A DNA stretch of 64,000 bases from Octadecabacter sp. GTDB taxonomy: Bacteria > Pseudomonadota > Alphaproteobacteria > Rhodobacterales > Rhodobacteraceae. The translations under genes were made by a program, and so were the position numbers. This document shows, piece by piece, positions 9,302-19,735 of this stretch (positions are counted from its first letter, which is position 1; every line of letters begins with the position of its first letter). Location: NCBI GenBank assembly GCA_028825445.1, contig JAPKAD010000003.1, positions 1 to 64,000 on the forward strand, in the 5' to 3' direction. The notes under the pieces were generated by a model that made no database searches, had not been told where the DNA came from, and saw only the letters and a list, made by a program, of their open reading frames with translations.

Positions 9302-12300
9302 ATGCATTTGTTAGCAGCAACTCCGGGTGCGATTGATGACGGTAAAGAACCTGTTGATCTAGGACAAACGCCTGCAGATGTAATCGTGATTTCTGCAGCT
9401 GATACCGAGTTGGCGGCACTGTCTGCCGCGCGTGGTGAAATGATGAACCCGCCGACACTAAGGCTCGCCAGCATGATGCACCTGATCCATCCAATGTCTG
9501 TTGATCTGCATTTGGATACCTGCGCAACCAAATCGCGATTGGTGATTGCTCGCTGTCTGGGCGGTGTCGGTTATTGGAAATACGGCGTTGAACAATACGC
9601 CGCACGCCTTCGGGCTGCAGGCGTGCCTCTGGCGCTGCTGCCCGGCGATGATAAGCCCGACGAAGAACTACGTGCTATGTCAACGATAAAAGACGCAGAT
9701 TACGATGCACTTTGGTCCTATCTGGTCGAAGGTGGGCCAGAGAATTCAATTAATTTCTTAGCATTTGTGAAGGCTATGCTGGACGGCGGCGACGCGCCAG
9801 TATCTGCGCGCCCTTTACTTAAAGCAGGTGTGTATTGGCCAGGTACAGGTATTTCAGACTTGGCGAGCGCACAGATGGACTGGACGGATGGAGCCCCTGT
9901 GGTGCCTATCATTTTCTACCGTGCCTTGGTGCAGGGCGCAGGATTAAATCCAATCAACCGACTGGTAAAATCACTACTGCGTTTAGGGATGAACCCCCTA
10001 CCTGTCTTTGTAGCGTCACTAAAAGATCCATTGTCCCAAGCGACATTGGAACAACTGTTCACTGACACACCCCCTAGTGTGATTCTGAACTGCACAAGCT
10101 TTGCAGTTGGATCACCTCATGCTGGCGACAGCGCCAGCCTAAACCCATTAGCTGCCCCATTCACCAACCGCGCGCCAGTGTTTCAGGTTGTGCTGGCAGC
10201 ATCATCGGAGGCTGCTTGGTCTGAAAGTTTGAATGGCCTTTCCGCCCGCGACATTGCGATGAACGTTGCATTACCCGAGGTTGATGGCCGTGTGTTATCG
10301 CGCGCGATCAGTTTCAAAGGTGAGGCTTATTTTGACGCTGCCACAGAATGTCCTATAGCGACCTACCGTGCTGTTGGCGATCGCGTAACGTTTGTGGCGC
10401 ACCTTGCAATGAAGTGGGCCAAACTGAGGGTTACACCGCAAATAGATAAAAAAGTTGCTTTGGTACTGGCCAACTATCCTAATAAAGACGGGCGATTAGC
10501 CAATGGTGTTGGGCTTGATACGCCAGCTGCGACAGTTCATGTTCTGGGCTTGTTGGCTGCACAGGGCTACGACATCAACGCTCCCGCCGACGCACAGGTT
10601 TTAATGAAAACAATGATGGCAGGGCCAACAAATTGGCTAACAGATCGTGCAGATCGCAACGGTGGCGAAGTTCTGCCATTTGAGATCTACCAAAAATATT
10701 TTAATGCACTGCCTTGGGACGTCAAACAGCAGATTACAGACCGCTGGGGGGCATCAAAATCTGATCCATTTTTGCGAGACGACGGGTTCGCATTATCAAT
10801 CCACCGCTTTGGCAACGCCGTTGTCGCCTTGCAACCAGCGCGTGGATATAACATCGACCCAACCGATACCTATCATTCGCCCGATCTAGTACCACCGCAC
10901 AACTATCTTGCATTCTATTTTTGGCTACGACACCACTGGGAGGCGGATGCCATTGTGCACATGGGTAAGCATGGCAATCTTGAGTGGTTGCCCGGTAAAG
11001 CCACCGCGTTAAGTGAAGCTTGCTGGCCAGAGGTCGTGCTGGGGACCACTCCACATATCTATCCTTTTATCGTGAACGATCCAGGTGAAGGTACGCAAGC
11101 GAAACGCAGAGCGGCAGCCGTCATAATTGATCACCTAACACCACCGCTGACACGAGCTGAAAGCTACGGGCCATTGCGCGACCTCGAAGCTTTAATTGAT
11201 GAATACTACGAAGCTGCAGGGGTCGATCCACGCAGAATTGAGCTTCTGCGGAGTGAAATCTTGTCGCTTTCAGAGGTAACTGGACTTGGAAAAGACGCAG
11301 GCTTTGTGGGGGATGAAGACGGTGATCTAGCAAAACTGGATTCCTATTTGTGTGAATTGAAAGAAGCACAAATTCGCGATGGACTGCATATATTTGGGCA
11401 ATCACCTATCGGCACATTAGAACGGGATTTGGCGATTGCGTTGGTCCGCGTTCCACGGGGTGATGGGACAGGTCGTGATGCATCACTACTCCGAGCCTTG
11501 GCTGCGGATTTAGCGTTAGACTTTGACCCTCTAGATTGTGAAATGGCTACATCAACGGCTAACAAACCTTCCATTTTAGAGCGCTTAAGCGATGATACAT
11601 GGCGCACACAGGGCGATACAGTCGAGCGGTTAGAACTTTTTTCCAAAGCTCTATTGGATGGCACCTCAGAAGCTCCTGGGCCACAATCACAGGATGTCAT
11701 GGGCGAGATCAAGCAGGTAGTTTTAACTGTTGTACGGGCGTGTGGAGAACATGAAGGCGCAGGGCTCCTGAGCGCGCTTTCTGGACACTTTGTCGTACCA
11801 GCGCCATCAGGCGCACCGACCCGCGGACGTTTGGATGTGCTACCGACAGGTGGAAATTTTTATTCCGTTGATGCCCGCGCCGTTCCGACGCCAACAGCTT
11901 GGAAACTGGGCTGGAAATCTGCAAATATGTTGATTGAAAAACATCTGCAAGATCACGGTGAATGGCCCCGTTCAATGTTGGTGACTGCTTGGGGCACGGC
12001 AAACATGCGAACAGGTGGTGATGATATTGCGCAGGCTATGGCATTAATGGGCGTGAAACCGAAATGGGACGTAGCAAACCGACGGGTTACTGGATTTGAA
12101 GTTCTGCCTGAGGGCGTTTTGGGAAGACCACGTGTGGATGTAACTTTGCGGATAAGTGGATTTTTTCGCGATGCCTTTCCACAGTTGATAGCGCTTTTTG
12201 ATAGCGCTGCTAAGACAGTGCAAAAGCTTGATGAAAGTGCAGATCAAAACCCCGCGGCTGCGCGATTACGCGCGGGTGAGGCAAGCGCGCGGGTATATGG

Positions 12301-12979
12301 ATCAAAACCCGGTGCATATGGCGCAGGCCTTCAGGCAATGATTGATGAAAAATTGTGGGGCAACCGCGATGACCTTGCGGATGCCTACCTAGAGTGGGGC
12401 GGATACGCTTACGGTGCAGGTGCTGAAGGCGTCCAGGATCGTAGCGGCTTCGAAGCGCGCTTAGGTCAAGTTGAAGCGATCGTACAGAATCAAGACAACC
12501 GCGAACACGACGTATTGGACAGCGACGATTATTACCAATTTGAAGGTGGTGCAGCTGCGGCAGTTGCCAGCCTTCAAGGGCGCGAAAGACCAATTTATCA
12601 TAATGACCATTCGCGACCTGACCGCCCAGTCATCCGTACTTTGGAGGATGAAATCGGGCGCGTTGTGCGATCTCGCGTAGTAAACCCAAAATGGATCGAA
12701 GGCGTCAAACGACACGGCTATAAGGGTGCGTTTGAGATGGCTGCTACGGTAGATTATCTGTTCGCTTTTGCAGCGACCACGGGTGCAGTACGCAATCACC
12801 ATTTCGACCTCGTAGAAGAAGCATATCTGGCTGATGATCATACGCGCGAATTTATCGCTGAACATAACGCCCCCGCGCTGCGTGAGATGGCCCAGCGTTT
12901 GCAAGAAGCGATCGAACGCGGACTTTGGGTTCCAAAAAGCAATTCCGCACGCGCCAGAATTGGACAGCTGTCAAAGTAA
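9302..12979 (+). CDS. cobN: Cobaltochelatase subunit CobN
   Basis: 1225-aa CobN/magnesium-chelatase H-like protein; motifs such as HMGKHGNLEWLPGKATALSEACWPEVVLGTTPHIYPFIVNDPGEGTQAKRR. Confidence 0.96.
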   Translation: MHLLAATPGAIDDGKEPVDLGQTPADVIVISAADTELAALSAARGEMMNPPTLRLASMMHLIHPMSVDLHLDTCATKSRLVIARCLGGVGYWKYGVEQYAARLRAAGVPLALLPGDDKPDEELRAMSTIKDADYDALWSYLVEGGPENSINFLAFVKAMLDGGDAPVSARPLLKAGVYWPGTGISDLASAQMDWTDGAPVVPIIFYRALVQGAGLNPINRLVKSLLRLGMNPLPVFVASLKDPLSQATLEQLFTDTPPSVILNCTSFAVGSPHAGDSASLNPLAAPFTNRAPVFQVVLAASSEAAWSESLNGLSARDIAMNVALPEVDGRVLSRAISFKGEAYFDAATECPIATYRAVGDRVTFVAHLAMKWAKLRVTPQIDKKVALVLANYPNKDGRLANGVGLDTPAATVHVLGLLAAQGYDINAPADAQVLMKTMMAGPTNWLTDRADRNGGEVLPFEIYQKYFNALPWDVKQQITDRWGASKSDPFLRDDGFALSIHRFGNAVVALQPARGYNIDPTDTYHSPDLVPPHNYLAFYFWLRHHWEADAIVHMGKHGNLEWLPGKATALSEACWPEVVLGTTPHIYPFIVNDPGEGTQAKRRAAAVIIDHLTPPLTRAESYGPLRDLEALIDEYYEAAGVDPRRIELLRSEILSLSEVTGLGKDAGFVGDEDGDLAKLDSYLCELKEAQIRDGLHIFGQSPIGTLERDLAIALVRVPRGDGTGRDASLLRALAADLALDFDPLDCEMATSTANKPSILERLSDDTWRTQGDTVERLELFSKALLDGTSEAPGPQSQDVMGEIKQVVLTVVRACGEHEGAGLLSALSGHFVVPAPSGAPTRGRLDVLPTGGNFYSVDARAVPTPTAWKLGWKSANMLIEKHLQDHGEWPRSMLVTAWGTANMRTGGDDIAQAMALMGVKPKWDVANRRVTGFEVLPEGVLGRPRVDVTLRISGFFRDAFPQLIALFDSAAKTVQKLDESADQNPAAARLRAGEASARVYGSKPGAYGAGLQAMIDEKLWGNRDDLADAYLEWGGYAYGAGAEGVQDRSGFEARLGQVEAIVQNQDNREHDVLDSDDYYQFEGGAAAAVASLQGRERPIYHNDHSRPDRPVIRTLEDEIGRVVRSRVVNPKWIEGVKRHGYKGAFEMAATVDYLFAFAATTGAVRNHHFDLVEEAYLADDHTREFIAEHNAPALREMAQRLQEAIERGLWVPKSNSARARIGQLSK

Positions 12980-13804
12980 AAACTGGAAGATTTCAGTGTA
13001 GTGGCAGTACTCAGTTTTAATATGACGGCAGGGACATTTGTCCTAACCGACCGTTATCATTGCTATGGACGACTGAATTGTGCTCCACCAAGTGATAATT
13101 TAACGAAAAGACGTATAATTTTGAAACTCAAGAGTGATGGGGGGAATTGTTGCAAGCTTTATGGCGCGTATGCGATTCCCTCATGCGAGTAATGCAAAAA
13201 CTCTTCGAACAAACTACTGTTCGTACGCTGCATCACGGACACAACTTCAAGGTCAGTCACTGCGAGTTTCATAAATATAACGGCGCAAAAACCCAATGCA
13301 TCCTTGCTAGGATGAGCCTGTTTGGAGAGATCCATGATTGGTGAAGTGAATGAGGCCAACCGTGTCAATCTTAACTACGAATTTGGGTATAATCCAATAA
13401 CTCTGCAGCTCCGTTAGATTTCAAGCATAAATATCTGAACATTTGATTGCGACCTATTTCAACATCTGTTCTCCCTTCCAGCTTGCGGGAAAGCATGTAA
13501 CCAGAAACCACAAACTCTGCTTGGTTGGTGCGAGAGTTAATGTTGGCGTGTATTCAGTGTTTGTACGGAGCAGTTCAAAGCTCATATTAAGAAGGTACAC
13601 TTAAACAAACGCCCCTATTCTATTGTGAGTATTTCGGTAAGTACGCTTTGAAGCGCAGGTGACAGTGTAAACTAGGCTGTTAGGCCGGACACCGCTTTAA
13701 TTGCCAGTAACACCTTGATCCACATTTTAACCCCCCTTTTTGTTTGTTAACATCTCTGTCAGGATATGGCTAAAAAAACCCTTTATTTTGCATGGGATAT
13801 AAAC

Positions 13805-14446
13805 ATGAGTGATAACAACGCCCCAAAGCCGGTGGACGCCACCGCAGACGCTGACCGCCACGCCATCAAGATGGCCAAAAAGAAGGTGGCACGTGATAAA
13901 ATAATGGCAACCAAAACTGACAAAAAGGGTCTGGTGATCGTTCATACCGGCAAAGGGAAGGGTAAGTCATCCGCTGCTTTTGGAATGATTTTTCGCCACA
14001 TTGCCCATGGCATGCCCTGCGCAGTTGTACAATTTATCAAGGGTGGCATGTCCACGGGTGAGCGCGATTTGATCTTGTCTAAATTTGCTGACGAATGTGA
14101 GTTCCACACGATGGGCGAAGGATTTACTTGGGAAACGCAGGATAAAACGCGTGATACTGAGATGGCGATGGCCGCATGGGAAAAGGCCAAGGAATTGATC
14201 CGCGACCCTACCAATTCGATGGTCTTGCTAGATGAGATCAACATCGCAATTCGCTATGATTATGTGCCGATAGCTGACGTAGTTACGTTTTTACGTGATG
14301 AAAAGCCGGAAATGACCCATGTGGTTTTAACGGGACGTAATGCACATGTTGATTTGATCGAAATTGCGGATCTAGTCACTGAAATGGAATTGGTCAAGCA
14401 CCCCTTCCGCAGCGGCATCAAGGCACAGATTGGCGTGGAGTTTTAA
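13805..14446 (+). CDS. cobO: Cob(I)yrinic acid a,c-diamide adenosyltransferase CobO
   Basis: GLVIVHTGKGKGKSSAAFGMIFRHIAHGMPCAVVQFIKG, FTWETQD, VLLDEINIAIRYDYV, HVVLTGRNAHVDLIEIADLVTEM. Confidence 0.95.
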   Translation: MSDNNAPKPVDATADADRHAIKMAKKKVARDKIMATKTDKKGLVIVHTGKGKGKSSAAFGMIFRHIAHGMPCAVVQFIKGGMSTGERDLILSKFADECEFHTMGEGFTWETQDKTRDTEMAMAAWEKAKELIRDPTNSMVLLDEINIAIRYDYVPIADVVTFLRDEKPEMTHVVLTGRNAHVDLIEIADLVTEMELVKHPFRSGIKAQIGVEF

Positions 14447-14448
14447 TC

Positions 14449-15396
14449 ATGTTACCAGTTCCCGTCTGTGCCTTTGACATCGCCCCAGATGGAGTAGCAA
14501 CTCAATGCGAGATAGATAACGCACAAAATGCCGGTTGGCGATGGTTGAACCTTGATCAGGCCGATCCCGCGCTTAGTGATTGGTTGAGCAAAAACGTCCC
14601 CGCTTCGGTTGCTGTGGCGTTGCAATTACCAAAAACGCGGCCACGATTTGATCTACTGACTGAAGGGGCGTTGATTAATTTGCGTGGTGTAAACCTCAAC
14701 ACAGGAGCACTGCCAGAAGACATGATCAGCCTACACATTTGGGCAACAGCAGATCTCGTTATCACAGTGCGCAAGCGCACGATCATGGCGTTGGAAGCCA
14801 CACGTCAAGAGATGGTTTTAGGCAAAGGTGCCAAGACCACGTCGGCTTTTTTAGCTGAGATAGCCGAGGAGCTGACACAGCGAATTGAGGCCGAATCCAT
14901 AATCTTGGAAGACCGCGTGGACGAACTTGAAGAAGCAATGATCTCAAAAAAATCGATAAACGCAGACGAAATGCTCAGTCTGCGCCAATCCTTGATAAAA
15001 ATGCGCCGTTTTATTGGCCCACAACGCAAAGCATTGCAAGATTTTAGTATCGCGAAAAATGGGTTGCCCGATGTCAAAACTGCGCCGCATTTGCTGGAAA
15101 CCGCCAACCGCGCATCGCGTACCGTTGAAGCACTAGACGCCGCACGGGACAGAATGGCCGTGATGCAGGAACATCTTGATATAGAAACTACAGCAGCGAT
15201 GGGGCGCAATGGTTATATCCTAAGCATTGTGGCTACGGTTTTCATGCCTCTAGGGTTTCTAACTGGGTTGTTCGGAGTAAATATCGATGGCATGCCAGGA
15301 CTGGACACGCCATGGGCTTTCAAAATGTTATGTGGAACTTCTGTAGCTTTTGGCCTACTTTTGTATTTTTTATATCGCACATTAAAATGGCTTTGA
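14449..15396 (+). CDS. CorA/ZntB-like divalent cation transporter
   Basis: CorA-family cytoplasmic domain and C-terminal two TMs with GVNIDGMPG (GxN) signature; starts 2 nt after cobO stop. Confidence 0.85.
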   Translation: MLPVPVCAFDIAPDGVATQCEIDNAQNAGWRWLNLDQADPALSDWLSKNVPASVAVALQLPKTRPRFDLLTEGALINLRGVNLNTGALPEDMISLHIWATADLVITVRKRTIMALEATRQEMVLGKGAKTTSAFLAEIAEELTQRIEAESIILEDRVDELEEAMISKKSINADEMLSLRQSLIKMRRFIGPQRKALQDFSIAKNGLPDVKTAPHLLETANRASRTVEALDAARDRMAVMQEHLDIETTAAMGRNGYILSIVATVFMPLGFLTGLFGVNIDGMPGLDTPWAFKMLCGTSVAFGLLLYFLYRTLKWL

Positions 15397-15406
15397 AGGG
15401 GATGAA

Positions 15407-15742
15407 ATGACACGTTTATTAACAGAATTTGGCATGGGAACATCACTGCGCCGTCAGGATTACACGCAGGCCGCAAAGCGAGCTTTGCAGGATGCGCTTT
15501 GGCACAATTCGATCAATCTGGCTGAGCTTTACGGCCAGCCCAAAGAGGCGATGCAGATCACGATTGAAATTGGTGTGCAGCAGCCCGACCGTGTGGATAC
15601 AGAAGCATTGCGCGACATCTTCCCGTATGGACAATTAACGTTTGTGGTCGTGCACGGTGGACTTGATGTACCGCGGCCCGACGGATTACCAACTGTAATC
15701 GCAAACGTGGCCTTGTCAGTTGCATTGGAATTACCAGCATGA
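15407..15742 (+). CDS. Lin0512 family protein (copy 1)
   Basis: MTRLLTEFGMGTSLRRQDYTQAAKRALQDALWHNSINLAEL...; paralogous to the next ORF. Confidence 0.75.
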   Translation: MTRLLTEFGMGTSLRRQDYTQAAKRALQDALWHNSINLAELYGQPKEAMQITIEIGVQQPDRVDTEALRDIFPYGQLTFVVVHGGLDVPRPDGLPTVIANVALSVALELPA

Positions 15743-16092
15743 GTAATGATCAGAGGTTTATTGTCGAAATGGGCATGGGAAATGACCTGTACGGGCTGGA
15801 TTACACCAAAGCCGCAAAACGAGCGATTGAAGATGCGTTGCGTCATTCATCAATTCCGCTTTTTGAAGCCACAGGCCTGAGCCATGATATCATGCGCGTG
15901 CAAGTTACCGTTGGCGTTCAAGAGCCTGATGCGGTGGATTGCGCAGCTTTGATCAGCGGATTACCAAGAGGGCGCGCAACAGTCCAAGCAGTAAAGGGCG
16001 GGTTGAATGTAACCAACCCTAACACTGGAAACATCATAGTGATCGCATCAGCCGCTGTTGAGGCGTTCCTACCGCTGCAGCACAAGGGTTAA
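15739..16092 (+). CDS. Lin0512 family protein (copy 2)
   Basis: MSNDQRFIVEMGMGNDLYGLDYTKAAKRAIEDALRHSSIPLFEA...; ATGA overlap with copy 1. Confidence 0.75.
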   Translation: MSNDQRFIVEMGMGNDLYGLDYTKAAKRAIEDALRHSSIPLFEATGLSHDIMRVQVTVGVQEPDAVDCAALISGLPRGRATVQAVKGGLNVTNPNTGNIIVIASAAVEAFLPLQHKG

Positions 16093-16149
16093 TCACGGTA
16101 CTTGGCAGCAAAATTTTTGAATGTCAGGATAATCTCAAAGGAGCCCACC

Positions 16150-17472
16150 ATGCCAGATACAACCCGCATAAACCCGACAGTGCCCAATGACCTTGACAGC
16201 TTTTGGATGCCGTTCACGGCTAGCGAGATGTTCAAAGACAATCCACGCCTAATCTCAAAGGCCGAGGGCGTGCGTTACACCACAGTTGAAGGACATGAAT
16301 TGTTGGACGGTACTGGTGGGCTTTGGTGCTGTAATGCAGGGCACAATCATCCAACAATCACCAAGGCAATACAGGATCAAGCCGCAACTCTTGATTTTGT
16401 TCATAACTTCAATCAAGGCCATCCGTTGGCGTTTGAAGCGGCAGCGCGTGTCACAGCGCTTGCCCCCGGTTTTGATCATGTTTTTTTTACAAACTCAGGG
16501 TCCGAAGCAGTGGATACCGCACTGAAAATTGCGCTGGCCTTCCACAAAACACGTGGTGATGGTGATAGGCGCATTTTGGTGGGTCGTGAAAAAGCCTATC
16601 ATGGCATAAATTTTGGTGGACTTTCTGTTGGTGGGCTTGGGCTAAACAAGGGGCAATTTGGGACACTTTATCCTTCGACGGCGCACATGCGGCATACATG
16701 GCTGCCAGAAAATACTAATTCGCGCGGGCTACCAGAGCATGGTGCAGAGCTAGCAGATGATCTACAGCGCCTGTGCGAATTGCACGGAGGACACACAATT
16801 GCGGCGGTGATTGTTGAACCAGTTTCGGGTGCTGGTGGGGTGTTTCCACCGCCAGTTGGCTATCTGAAACGCCTACGTGAAATTTGTAATGCGCACGGTA
16901 TTTTGTTGATTTTTGATGAGGTAATTACTGGCTTTGGTCGTATGGGGACGCCATTCGCGTTTGAAGCATTTGGTGTACAGCCAGACCTTGTGACCTGCGC
17001 CAAGGGCATGACCAACGCTACTGTCCCCATGGGTGGCGTTTTGGCAACTGCAGAGGTGCGTGATGCGTTCCGAAACGGCCCCGCAAAGATGCCTGATCTT
17101 TTCCACGGTTACACCTATTCCGGCCATCCCCTGGCATCAGCGGCTTGCATTGCGACGTTAGATGCTTACCGCGACGACCAGATTTTTGAGAACTCGGCGG
17201 CGATGGCAGCTCCGTGGGAGGATATGCTGCATTCACTAACCGATATCCCTGCAATTATGGACGTGCGAAATTGCGGCATCTTGGGTGCAGTACATTTGAA
17301 ACAAGACGGAGCAGTCGGGGATGCTGGACGCGCAGCTTATGCTGGTTTGTGGGACGCAGGATTGATTGCACGGCCTGTGGGTGATGCGCTGTGTCTGTCG
17401 CCGCCATTGACGATTACCCAAGATCATGTGAATGAAATTGGCGCGAAATTGCGGGCACAATTGGCCGCTTAA
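16150..17472 (+). CDS. Class III aminotransferase (omega-amino acid:pyruvate aminotransferase type)
   Basis: DSFWMPFTASEMFKDNPRLISKAEG..., GTGGLWCCNAGHNHP, HGILLIFDEVITGFGRMG, CAKGMTNATVPMGGV. Confidence 0.9.
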   Translation: MPDTTRINPTVPNDLDSFWMPFTASEMFKDNPRLISKAEGVRYTTVEGHELLDGTGGLWCCNAGHNHPTITKAIQDQAATLDFVHNFNQGHPLAFEAAARVTALAPGFDHVFFTNSGSEAVDTALKIALAFHKTRGDGDRRILVGREKAYHGINFGGLSVGGLGLNKGQFGTLYPSTAHMRHTWLPENTNSRGLPEHGAELADDLQRLCELHGGHTIAAVIVEPVSGAGGVFPPPVGYLKRLREICNAHGILLIFDEVITGFGRMGTPFAFEAFGVQPDLVTCAKGMTNATVPMGGVLATAEVRDAFRNGPAKMPDLFHGYTYSGHPLASAACIATLDAYRDDQIFENSAAMAAPWEDMLHSLTDIPAIMDVRNCGILGAVHLKQDGAVGDAGRAAYAGLWDAGLIARPVGDALCLSPPLTITQDHVNEIGAKLRAQLAA

Positions 17473-19124
17473 GGTTTTGCCAATCCGCTGAGCGTTAAGC
17501 TGGTCGATAGCGCATCCTCACTGACGACCAGTTCAATCACGGCGAAGGTACCGCTGGCTTGTGCGCGTTCAAATGCGGCTGCAAAGTCTGCGGTTTTTGT
17601 GACAGTTTCGCCGTGCCCACCATAGGCGCGAGAGAGGGCCGCGAAGTCAGGATTGGCTAACATTGTACCTGATACCCGACCTGGGTAATGTTTTTCCTGA
17701 TGCATGCGGATCGTACCATAGCGCCCGTTGTTAACCACCACGACGATGGGTTTAGCGCTGTGTTGCGCGGCTGTCGAAAGTTCGTTGCAAGTCATTTGGA
17801 AACAACCGTCCCCAGCCAGACAGACGACTGTGCGACCAGGGTATTCGATGGAAGCCGAAATCGCTGCCGGAAAGCCGTAGCCCATTGATCCAGACGTCGG
17901 GGCAAGTTGTGTGCCATGTTGTTTATAAACGAAATACCGATGCAAGAACGCAGCGTAGTTGCCCGCACCATTAGTCAGGATTGCGTCATCAGGAAGCGTG
18001 TTAGACAGCCACGTTATGACCTGTTCTAACTTCACATCGCCAGGGGTTTCATTGGGCGTTATCCATATGTCATAATCAGTGCGCGCGGATTTGGTCCAAT
18101 TCTCCCAGTTAGCATTAGATGCAGGCAATTTTGAAAGCGCGCGGGTAAACAATACAGCATCAGTTGTTACGGCAATATCGGGTTGATAGACGTGACCGTG
18201 CTCATTAGCGTCTGCATGGACATGCAAAATCGCGCAATGTGGGTTGGCTGGGTCGATCAGCCTGTAACCTTGAGTTTCGATGTCACCAAGGCGTGAGCCA
18301 ATCAAAAGTAGTGCATCAGCATTACGAACGCGCTGCGCCAGCTTAGGATTAACACCAACATTTAGATCCCCCACATAATTTGGATGGCGGTTGTCGAGGT
18401 AATCTTGACGGCGAAACCCCAGTGCAATTGGTAGATTTTGCACAGTCGCAAACGTGGCAAGGTCATGAGCAGCTTGGGGCGACCAATGTGGACCACCAAC
18501 GAGAACTAGTGGCCGCTCAAACTCACTCAACCACTCTAACGCGTCTTTCGCAACGTTAGTCAGATCAGGGCTAAGTTTGGCGATCAGTCCGGACCTGTCA
18601 TCAACCTCAGCCAATGCGGACAACATGTCTTCAGGTAATGCCAATACTACCGGGCCAGGGCGGCCTGACGTGGCAACATGGAATGCACGGGCAATGTATT
18701 CGGGTAGGCGGGACGTTTGCTCTATTTCCGTGACCCATTTGGCAAGGCCACCAAACAGAGATTTGTAATCAACCTCTTGAAAAGCTTCGCGGTCACGGTC
18801 CTCAGCGCGGATTTGCCCGACAAACAAGATCATTGGCGTACTATCTTGCATCGCGATATGCACGCCCGCACTGGCGTTCGTAGCACCTGGGCCGCGGGTG
18901 ACAAAAGCTACACCAGGCTGACCTGTCATTTTGCCATAGGCGTCAGCCATCATCGCAACACCACCTTCTTGACGGCAAACGACATTGTCGATTCCAGCAT
19001 CAAACAGGCCGTCAAGCGCTGCAAGGAAGCTTTCGCCAGGGACGGAAAATACCCGTCGCACACCGAATCGAACCAGCTGATCAACAAGGATTTGACCACC
19101 ATGTCTTGTCGTGGTGCGTTGCAT
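17469..19124 (-). CDS. Thiamine pyrophosphate-binding protein (acetolactate synthase large-subunit-like)
   Basis: ThDP-enzyme motifs: GVRRVFSVPGESFLAALD, RQEGGVAMMADAYGKMTG, VCLAGDGCFQMTCNELSTA. Confidence 0.9.
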   Translation of the reverse strand: MQRTTTRHGGQILVDQLVRFGVRRVFSVPGESFLAALDGLFDAGIDNVVCRQEGGVAMMADAYGKMTGQPGVAFVTRGPGATNASAGVHIAMQDSTPMILFVGQIRAEDRDREAFQEVDYKSLFGGLAKWVTEIEQTSRLPEYIARAFHVATSGRPGPVVLALPEDMLSALAEVDDRSGLIAKLSPDLTNVAKDALEWLSEFERPLVLVGGPHWSPQAAHDLATFATVQNLPIALGFRRQDYLDNRHPNYVGDLNVGVNPKLAQRVRNADALLLIGSRLGDIETQGYRLIDPANPHCAILHVHADANEHGHVYQPDIAVTTDAVLFTRALSKLPASNANWENWTKSARTDYDIWITPNETPGDVKLEQVITWLSNTLPDDAILTNGAGNYAAFLHRYFVYKQHGTQLAPTSGSMGYGFPAAISASIEYPGRTVVCLAGDGCFQMTCNELSTAAQHSAKPIVVVVNNGRYGTIRMHQEKHYPGRVSGTMLANPDFAALSRAYGGHGETVTKTADFAAAFERAQASGTFAVIELVVSEDALSTSLTLSGLAKP

Positions 19125-19207
19125 AGTTATTCTCCTACTTTACAGTGATTCACTGGTCAGATGATGCAAAGCATCTATTTGATTGATAAACAATGATTGG
19201 AAGCACC

Positions 19208-19735
19208 ATGACGTATCTCTTAGGCCTATCCGGATCGCTGCGCGCTGATTCGACAAACACAAAATTGATGCACGCGGCGGCGGTGTCTTTTGGTGGTGAT
19301 CTGCATGTTGGAAATTTGCGCTTACCGCTTTATGACGGTGATCTGGAGGACACAGAGGGCATTCCTCTAGAAGTACAGGCCCTTTCAGATCAGATTGCCA
19401 GCGCACGGGCCGTTATTATTTCAACGCCAGAGTATAACAAATCCATTTCAGGTGTTTTGAAAAATGCGCTAGATTGGGTCAGCCGCACGAAAGGTGCGCC
19501 ATGGTCTGGTAAGCCTGTTGCGATTGTATCTGCAACTGCGGGACGATCTGGCGGAGAGCGCACACAGACTGCACTGCGCGCCTGCATGATGCCGTTTCGC
19601 CCGCTTGTATTACAGGGACCTGAAATGTTGCTCGCAACAAGCTATGAGCAGTTTGATGCAGACGGTAAGCTGGTCAGCACAATTTACCAGAAGACACTGG
19701 ATGATTTAATGGTAGCATTACGCGATATTTCTTAA
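19208..19735 (+). CDS. NADPH-dependent FMN reductase family protein
   Basis: YLLGLSGSLRADSTNTKLMHAA, TPEYNKSISGVLKNALDWVSR. Confidence 0.88.
   Translation: MTYLLGLSGSLRADSTNTKLMHAAAVSFGGDLHVGNLRLPLYDGDLEDTEGIPLEVQALSDQIASARAVIISTPEYNKSISGVLKNALDWVSRTKGAPWSGKPVAIVSATAGRSGGERTQTALRACMMPFRPLVLQGPEMLLATSYEQFDADGKLVSTIYQKTLDDLMVALRDIS

Noticed and set aside
9270-9605. N-terminal extension of the 164-aa minus ORF over cobN
   Set aside because: Overlaps CobN coding sequence; good SD supports the internal Met start of the 52-aa protein
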